This document shows, piece after piece, positions 19,909 through 25,760 of a DNA stretch of 25,760 nucleotides (positions are counted from its first letter, which is position 1; every line of letters starts with the position of its first letter). Under the pieces are notes generated by a model. The model searched no databases. It was not told where the DNA came from and worked only from the letters and a program-made list of their open reading frames with translations. Source of the stretch: Polysphondylium violaceum (Eukaryota; Evosea; Eumycetozoa; Dictyosteliales; Dictyosteliaceae); the NCBI GenBank assembly GCA_000277445.1, contig AJWJ01000332.1, positions 1-25,760 of the forward strand, read 5' to 3'. The position numbers were made by a program, and so were the translations under genes.

Positions 19909-20278
19909 ATGAGTGTTCTATTGTCTTTCCGACCAATAATCTCCTATGACAATGTACCTGAAGTGTATGGTTTACCATCAACTAGATTAGGTTTTCTTAT
20001 TATTATTGCAATTATTGTTCCATTGGGATTTTTGAATCTCGACGATAATATTGTTATTCAACAATTTTATTATCATGGTAAATGAGCAATATGAATTGAA
20101 AAACTCATCAATACATTAAAGTATAATAAAATACTCTGATTGAAATCAAAATATTATATTTTAAATTATTGCATAGTAAAACTTTAAAGAATTATTTGTC
20201 AATCTATAATATTTGTCTTTGTTTTCAGGTGAAATTTTTTTTCAAATCAATGATAAATATGATTTGAAAAAAAAATAA
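19909..20278 (+). CDS. Small single-pass membrane protein, 72 residues, unknown
   Basis: Exon 1 is 19909-20077 and exon 2 is 20229-20278. The 151-base intron begins GTAAAT and ends TTTTCAG, splitting a Gly codon (G/GT). The protein starts MSVLLSFRPIISYDNVPEVY and has one strong hydrophobic segment (LGFLIIIAIIVPLGFLNL, about residues 27-44). It then continues with a short polar tail ending YDLKKK. A C-terminal KKK next to the stop could act as an ER-retrieval-like dilysine signal (inference). If the intron is not removed, the frame stops two codons after the donor, giving a 57-residue product with the same membrane span. No family is recognised. The ATG context (ATTAAAT-ATG) and clean splice sites support it. 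Confidence 0.55.
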
Positions 20279-20363
20279 TTTTAACTAGTCATATGACCTT
20301 CACTTAAAAATTTTTTTATAGAATTTTTTATAGAATTTTCTAAAAACCATTTTTGATTTCACT

Positions 20364-20371
20364 TCCCACAA
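20364..20371 (+). promoter_or_regulatory. DUSE-like upstream element of the U4 snRNA gene
   Basis: TCCCACAA fits the Dictyostelium upstream sequence element ((A/T)CCCA(C/T)AA) known before spliceosomal RNA and other small RNA genes. It lies about 56-63 bases before the predicted U4 start, the usual distance. A TATA-like run (TATAAAAA, 20393-20400) lies about 27-34 bases before the start. A targeted look for the same element elsewhere found only one coding match. Confidence 0.7.
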
Positions 20372-20426
20372 AGAATAGGAAAGATATAAGGATATAAAAA
20401 AAAGCATGATGAAATTGCAAAAATTT

Positions 20427-20560
20427 ATTCTTACGCTGGGAATAGAGACAAGGACGTGACCGATAAGGGATCCTGTCGAATTGCTTTTTGCAAACTATAA
20501 TCCAAAACCGCTTCACGACTTCGGTCGGGTAGCAATTTTTGTACATACCAATCGGTATAA
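20427..20560 (+). ncRNA. U4: U4 spliceosomal snRNA
   Basis: U4 pairs with U6 in the U4/U6.U5 tri-snRNP. The 5' segment ATTCTTACGCTGGG (20427-20440) can pair with the conserved U6 segment CCC.GCGYAAGGAU (U4/U6 stem II). The 5' stem-loop 20447-20477 forms a textbook kink-turn: GACA(A)GGA with TCCTGTC, three-base bulge CGT (20455-20457), tandem G.A pairs (G58-A70, A59-G69 in the 204xx numbering), CC/GG stem and a GATAA loop. This is the binding site of Snu13/15.5K. Then come TTGC (part of stem I), a single-stranded region, a stem capped by a UUCG tetraloop (20510-20533), the Sm site AATTTTTG (20534-20541) and a 3' hairpin ATACC-AATC-GGTAT (20545-20558). Order and size (about 134 nt) match U4. 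Stem I pairing with U6 looks weaker than usual. The exact ends are estimated. Confidence 0.87.
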
Positions 20561-21271
20561 ATTTAAATTTAAAGAAAAAAAAACAAACATAATAGTTTGT
20601 AATTCATGTCAGACTTTAATCAACAGACTTTCACTTGTCATAATTAGAGTATGTTTTTAAGATAATATTGACACTGTTCTTAAGGTCATGATCTTTCATG
20701 GTTTGAACGGAGAGGTATATACCTGCTTTGAATTTGATAATAGCGAGTATGTACCTCTCGATAGATTCAAGCTATGAAAGATGTGCGCCCAAGTCGAGCA
20801 TATGGCATGACACATGATATATGAAATACGAGATGTGAGGATATTTTTTTGAAAAAATTCTTATAATTACAGAGTTTACAAGCGGATTATGAAACATTCG
20901 TCCCCTCTTTTGTCTGGGATTTTTCAAATTCTTCGTTTTTTTGGTTTTTCTCAAGTGTCATTGATTGAATTATTAGAAGAAGTGGTGCTGTGAGGGGCAA
21001 GAAAAATCATAATAGAAAAAAAAAAATTCTACTTGAAAGATTTTTTATTTTTTTTTATTTTTTTTTTTATTTTTCTTAAATTGAAGCTCATTTGGGTGTG
21101 TAGTTTTTTTTTTTTAATTTTTAATTTTTATTTTATTATTGGTGTTTTTATGTGTATTTGTTAGTATCATCAACTCAAATCAAATCATACATACATATAC
21201 ATTTATTGTCTATTTATCACATTCACATTCACACTATTAGATCTATACATACATAATATAAATAAAATACA
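20561..21271. other. Intergenic between U4 and the villin-headpiece gene
   Basis: 711 bases. The left half holds the strong hairpin at 20691-20782. The right half is T- and A-run-rich (21037-21075, 21103-21120), leading to the promoter of the next gene, with CATACATACA-like repeats just before its ATG. A 60-codon minus-strand frame (20772-20954) overlaps the hairpin arm and was not accepted. Confidence 0.5.
20691..20782. ncRNA. Long imperfect hairpin, pre-miRNA-like candidate
   Basis: The left arm 20691-20722 (ATCTTTCATGGTTTGAAC..., ending GAGAGGTATATAC) is the near reverse complement of the right arm 20747-20782 (GTATGTACCTCTC... TTCAAGCTATGAAAGAT). There are only a few mismatches and one small asymmetric bulge. 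The loop is about 24 bases. The size and stem length are those of a miRNA precursor; dictyostelids make miRNAs through Dicer-like enzymes. The strand is not decided. It could instead be a terminator, a small mobile-element remnant or another structured RNA. Confidence 0.5.
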
Positions 21272-24200
21272 ATGACAAAGGGTAAAAAAGCTAGCCATGG
21301 TAAAAATCAAAAAACAGGTAGCAAGAGTTTTACCATTGAAGAGCCAGAGGCTTATTTAACTATTCAAAAAGAAAAGGAAGAGAAATTCAAAGTCACTCAA
21401 GAAAAAGATGCTGCCAGAAAGTTGGAAAAAGAGAGATTGGAGAAACACAGAGTTGAACAAGAGAGATTAGAAAAAGAGAGATTAGAAAACCAAGAAAAGG
21501 AGAGATTGGAAAACCAAGAAAAGGAAAGATTAGAACAAGAAAGAGTAGAAAAAGAGAAATTGGAAAAGGAGCTCGCTGAAAAGAGAGAGTTGGAAAAGAA
21601 AGAAAAAGAAGCTACTGATGCCGCTGCTGCCGCTGCCGCTACCACCACTAGTGCACCAGTTGCCACCACTCCGGCACCAGCAGTTGTTGCCAACAACACC
21701 AACAACACCAACACCACTACCACCACCACTAGTACTATTAAAAAGGAATCATCATCAGTTGCACTTGGATCACCATCTATTGCTGCCAAAAAGAAGGTAT
21801 CAAACAAGAGAAAACACAGTCAAGCCAATATTACTCCATTTGAAATCAAAGAGCCAACTGATTTCTCTATCACATTTGACAATGAAGATGTCATTAAATC
21901 TAGATCAAAGATAATCAAGACCTCCAAACCTAAAAAGAAGAAGAACAATAGTAAACAAAACTCACCAGCACTTGCTACCGAAGAATCTGAATTGGCTACT
22001 CCACCAGTATCAATTTCCGAAACCACTAAACCAGTTGAAACCAAACCAGCCGTTGCAGTTGTTGCCAAACCAGCTGTTGTTGTCGCTGCTGCTGAAACCA
22101 CAACCCCAACCTCTACTTCAGCCACCAATTCACCATCTACCAATCCAGTCAATAAAAAGAAAAAGACTAGTAAATCATCATCACCAAAAGCTGCTGCACC
22201 AAAAGGTTTCACTATTGTAGAACCAACCTTTGGTGATCAACCCAAGCAAACCGCTCCAGTTGTTGTTGAAAAAGAAACTACTAAAAACAAGAAAGCTTCA
22301 CCAAAAGCACCATCTCCAGTTGTTGAAGAATCCACTCCAGTCTCCGTCCCAACCCCAACTACTACTACCACCACTACAACAACAGCAGCAGCAGCACCAG
22401 CAGGTAAAAAGGATAAAAACAAGAAAAAGAAAGCAGCAGGTAAAAAACAAGATAATCTTGATGAATTACTCCAACAATTTAAAGAAAGTGATATTAAATC
22501 ATCAGTAAACAACAACAACAATAACAATAAATCTCAACCAGCCTCTAGACAATCATCAAAAGCCAACTTTGAAAAAGAAGCAGAGAAAGCCAAGGCCGAC
22601 AGTGACAAAAAGAAATCTGCAGCAGATTTGGTACAAAAATTAGATCAAGTTAAAATTAGTCAAGATCAAGAAAAAGCCAAACAAGAACAAGAGGCTGAAA
22701 AGAAGAGATTGGCTGATGAAAAAGCTGAAAAAGATAGATTGGCTGAAATTGAAAAGAAACGTTTGGCCGATGAACAAGCTGAAAAGAAACGTGTTGCCGA
22801 TGAAAAAGCTAAACAAGAACAAGAGGCTGAAAAGAAGAGATTGGCCGATGAACAAGTTGAAAAGAAGAGATTGGCTGACGAACAAGCTGAAAAGAAACGT
22901 GTTGCAGATGAACAAGCTGAGGTTGAAAAGAAACGTGTTGCCGATGAAAAAGCTAAACAAGAAGAGATTGAAAAGAAGAGATTGGCAGATGAACAAGCTG
23001 AAGCTGAAAAGAAGCGTGTTGCAGATCAAGAAGCTGAAAAGGTTAGATTGGCTGAAGTTGAAAAGCAACGTTTAGCTGATGAACAAGCTGAGGCTGAAAA
23101 GAAGCGTGTTGCCGATGAAGAAGCTGAAAAGAAACGTGTTGCTGATCAAGAAGCCGAAAAGAAGAGAGTAGCTGATGAAGAAGCTGAAAAACTTAGATTG
23201 GCTGAAATTGAAAAGAAACGTATTGCCGACGAAGAGGCTGAAAAGTTTAGATTGGCCGAAATTGAAAAGCAACGTTTAGCTGATGAAGAAGCTGAAAAAG
23301 CTAAATTGGCTGCCGAGGAAAAAGCCAAACAAGATGAGGCTGAAAAGGTTAGATTGGCTGAAGTTGAAAAGCAACGTTTAGCTGATGAACAAGCTGAAGC
23401 TGAAAAGAAACGTTTAGCTGATGAAGAAGCTGAAAAAGCTAAATTGGCTGCCGAAGAAAAAGCCAAACAAGAGGAAGCTGAAAAGGTTAGAGAAGAAACT
23501 CAAGTACCATCAGAACCAACTGAAGAAGATCATCAAAAACTCACTCATGTAATTATCTCTTGTTTAAATATTGGTAAATATATAATATTAACATTTCCAT
23601 TTTCATTTATTTAGCTCACTTTATCTAGACCATCAAGAAAGGGTGTTAAAAAAGTATCAGAATCTACAACTGCTGAAGATGAAACTCAATCAACAACTGA
23701 AACAACTCAAGAAACTAAACCAGTTGAAGAAGAACCAGTTAAGCCAGTTGAAGAAGAACCAGTTAAACCAGTTGAGGAAGAACCAGCTAAACCAGTTGAA
23801 GAAGCAAGCAGTAAACCAGCACCAGTATTTGGAGGCATTAATATGCTTGGTGATGCCAAAATCAATCTTGGATCTGTTGCACTCAAAAAGACACCATCTA
23901 CCACCAAGATTGATACACCCAAAAAAGAAGAACCATCATCGGGTCCAGTTGATTTTAGATCTGTATTGAAATCAAAGTCTTCTGAAAGATTACTCAATTC
24001 ACCAGCAACTGCCAACACTACTCCAGTCAACACCACTCCAGTTAAAACTCAACCAACCACCCCAGTCGTTGCCACTCCATCTACACCCGCCGCCGCCGCT
24101 GCACCATCTGCATCAGAGATCACTACTTTTTATAGTTATGAACAATTAAAGAATTGGAAAACTGAAAAACTCGACGTCAATCCAGCCACTTTGGAATTAT

Positions 24201-24310
24201 ATTTAAATGACGAAGAGTTTGCCGCCGTCATGAAGATGACCAAAGCCGAGTTTACTAAAATGCCAGGTTGGAAACAAAAGAACAAAAAAGTTGAAACTAA
24301 ATTATTCTAA
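21272..24310 (+). CDS. Villin-headpiece protein with long charged repeat rod
   Basis: Exon 1 is 21272-23548 and exon 2 is 23615-24310, giving 990 residues. The intron 23549-23614 (66 bases) starts GTAATT, ends TTTAG and is phase 0. Layout: a basic N terminus; RLEKERLE-type charged helix (about 50-115); Ala/Thr/Pro/Lys-rich disordered region; a rod of degenerate AEKKRLADEQ units (about 470-750); Pro/Val/Glu repeats (KPVEEEPV); and a C-terminal headpiece from about 930 (FYSYEQLKNWKTEKLDV ... LYLNDEEFAAVMKMT ... MPGWKQKNKK ... KLF). The headpiece family binds F-actin. No gelsolin repeats are present, unlike villin. FTIEEP (20-25), FEIKEP (190-195) and FTIVEP (313-318) are three copies of one motif. 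Actin or cortex linkage is likely but unproven. Confidence 0.88.
22665..23510 (+). repeat. Degenerate tandem repeat coding for AEKKRLADE units
   Basis: Repeats of about 30-36 bases encode variants of AEKKRLADEQ, AEKKRVADEE, AEKVRLAEVEKQR and AEKAKLAAEEKAKQ. Larger blocks recur (for example around 23040-23095 and 23340-23395), showing block duplication. The charge pattern suggests an extended helix or coiled coil. Confidence 0.85.
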
Positions 24311-24667
24311 TTCCACACAAGTAGATAACAACATCACTATTTATTAACCATAACACGAATGTAAAAAATAGAAAAACAATAAATTATCATCATTACTATT
24401 ACTATAATAGTAATTTTATAAAAATATATATCTGACATATATTTGTTTATCTGTCTATCTGTGTATCTTGAGATATATTTGTTTATCTAGATATATTAAT
24501 AGTATTTAATTTATAAATATATTTTAATAACTTTATTACTATTATTTAGAGAGGGAAAAAAAAAAGAAATGTATAGTATTATTATAGTAGTAGTATAATT
24601 ATTTAGGTATTGTTGTTGTTGTTGTTTTCATTTATCGTTACTTTTGTTTTAACCAAGATTAGTTTAC
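24311..24667. other. Convergent 3' region (headpiece gene / aquaporin)
   Basis: A 357-base spacer between facing stops. It holds a 16-base exact direct repeat ATATATTTGTTTATCT (24437-24452 and 24473-24488), TATCTGTC-like short repeats, and an A run near 24557-24565. AATAAA occurs after the headpiece stop. No gene was seen. Confidence 0.5.
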
Positions 24668-25614
24668 TTATTTAATCTTTTGGAAGAAACGTTGAGTGTA
24701 ACCAGCCATACCAGCACCTAAGAAATCAGCGATCCAATACATCCAATGAGCAGTCCATTTATTACCAACGAGGGCAGGGCCAAAAACTCTTGCTGGGTTA
24801 AAAGCACCACCAGAGACTGATCCACCTAAAAAACATAAGAAACCAAGAGTGAAACCAATAGCAATTGGAGCAAAACCTGCTTTGGTAGCACCTGAAGTTG
24901 TATAAATAGTTAAATTATTACCACCAGATTTCTTTCCACCACGTACAACCTAGAGTAGTAGTAGTGTGTTTATATTAGTATCTAGTACGCTGTGACTGAC
25001 CTCGTATCATATGTTCATATACATACAGTTTTAACATTATCATCTACAGTATCAAAGGCAACAGCAAAAATTACATAAACTAAAATAAAAGTGAGAATGA
25101 GTTCGGTGAGAAAAGCATTACCAATGTTTGCATCCTCTGCAGGGGCGACAGCGACAGCGTAGGCAACACTGCCACCTTCGTAGGCGTCACCTGGGAAAGT
25201 GGCCAAAAGGATCAAGGTGGCCAATACAGAGCCGACCAATTGAGCACCGACGTACATGAGACCTTTGGTAATCGATGTTTTTCTAGTGACACAAGTGGCA
25301 AAGGTGACGGCAGGATTGAAATGTGCACCAGAGACATCGGCAAAAGAATAGATTAAAGCGACAGCAGCAAAACCAGTAGAAATGGCTGACACTACTGGAT
25401 TGGCTACAGTCTTCATACGAACAAAGTTTGCACTTGTAGAGCAAACGACATAGATGAAAAGAAAAGTGCATAGCAATTCACCGAGAACTGCTCTAATGAG
25501 CACCCAACGCTTTTTCGTTTGTTCCTCTAATGGGTCCATATGTTTTTCTTCTTCTTGTTCTTTTTCCATATTGATGGTACTTTCATCTAATTCATTGTAA
25601 TCATCTTCTGCCAT
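24668..25614 (-). CDS. Aquaporin (MIP family channel)
   Basis: Exon 1 is 25027-25614 and exon 2 is 24668-24949, giving 289 residues. The 77-base intron (24950-25026) starts GTATGT, ends TCTAG and falls within cytoplasmic loop D. A hydrophilic acidic N terminus (about 35 residues) precedes six membrane spans. Both pore motifs are intact: HFNPAVTFA and AFNPARVFG. Aligned by hand to human AQP1, the selectivity-filter positions read Thr (F56), Cys (H180), Gly (C189) and Arg (R195). This is not the orthodox water-only set, so a wider or different pore is possible. Loop D is long and basic (VVRGGKKSGGNN ... GATKAG); in D. discoideum AqpB a long loop D gates the channel. Gating here is inference. 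The ATG follows AAATA. Confidence 0.95.
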
Positions 25615-25760
25615 TATTTATATGTGTGTCTATATACTCGTGTGTGTATATGTATATGTGTATAGATTATGTGTTTATATATAGATATCGAATCAAATCA
25701 AGAAATTTAAAAAAAAAGCAAAAAAACTTTTTTTTTTTTTTTTTTATTTAAATAACTAGA
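25615..25760. promoter_or_regulatory. Aquaporin upstream region (partial)
   Basis: TATGTGTGTATATG-type TA/TG repeats sit just before the ATG on the minus strand, and a long T run (25729-25745) lies near the window edge. The region is cut off by the window end, so the promoter is incomplete. Confidence 0.4.

Noticed and set aside
20340-20546. A 68-codon minus-strand frame
   Set aside because: It lies antisense to the U4 snRNA, starts within its 3' hairpin region and has no recognisable protein features. The RNA structure explains the composition.
20772-20954. A 60-codon minus-strand frame next to the hairpin
   Set aside because: It overlaps the hairpin arm, is Lys/Asn-rich by composition and shows no domain.
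1-25760. tRNA genes
   Set aside because: I looked for GGTTCGAA-type B boxes and TRGCNNAGYNGG-type A boxes on both strands and found no paired set.
1-25760. Class I small RNAs of dictyostelids
   Set aside because: The 11-base conserved motif I expect near their 3' ends (CCTTACAGCAA) was not found on either strand.
1-25760. Transposons or virus-like elements
   Set aside because: No reverse transcriptase, integrase, transposase or recombinase-like protein, and no terminal repeats flanking a coding unit, were seen.

Overview
This looks like nuclear DNA from a social amoeba (Dictyostelia). Coding stretches alternate with very AT-rich, homopolymer-filled intergenic DNA. Most introns are short (about 58-100 bases), begin GTATGT, GTAAGT or a close variant, and end in TAG or CAG. 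Proteins carry long Gln, Asn, Thr and Ser-Gln tracts, and start codons sit in A-rich contexts. Coding GC is higher than I would expect for D. discoideum, so another dictyostelid (for example a Cavenderia, Heterostelium or Polysphondylium relative) is plausible. The species cannot be fixed by eye. I found no mobile element, CRISPR array or virus-like element.

Left part (1-7.2 kb), all on the minus strand: a J-domain co-chaperone with a zinc-binding region and a very long charged helix, whose reading frame is broken by one base; ribosomal protein eS6, whose first exon codes for only two residues; and a B3GNTL1-type family-2 glycosyltransferase. Middle part (7.8-11.6 kb): an intronless eIF5B gene on the plus strand, convergent with a small Cys-rich, probably GPI-anchored surface protein. 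From 12.3 to 15 kb there is a doubtful 59-residue ORF, a four-exon secreted protein of unknown family, a decayed ANP32-like leucine-rich-repeat pseudogene, and a small two-exon coiled-coil gene.

Right part (15.9-25.76 kb): a 1166-residue coiled-coil protein (minus), a 72-residue one-pass membrane protein split by an intron (plus), a U4 spliceosomal RNA gene with its own upstream promoter element, a pre-miRNA-sized hairpin, a villin-headpiece protein with a long charged repeat rod (plus), and an aquaporin (minus).

There is no obvious operon-like or functional cluster. The genes are ordinary housekeeping and accessory eukaryotic loci. The most valuable unmarked items are the U4 snRNA (20427-20560), recognisable by its kink-turn, UUCG-capped stem and Sm site; the nearby 92-base hairpin (20691-20782); the small spliced genes at 14644-14978 and 19909-20278; and the ANP32-like pseudogene.
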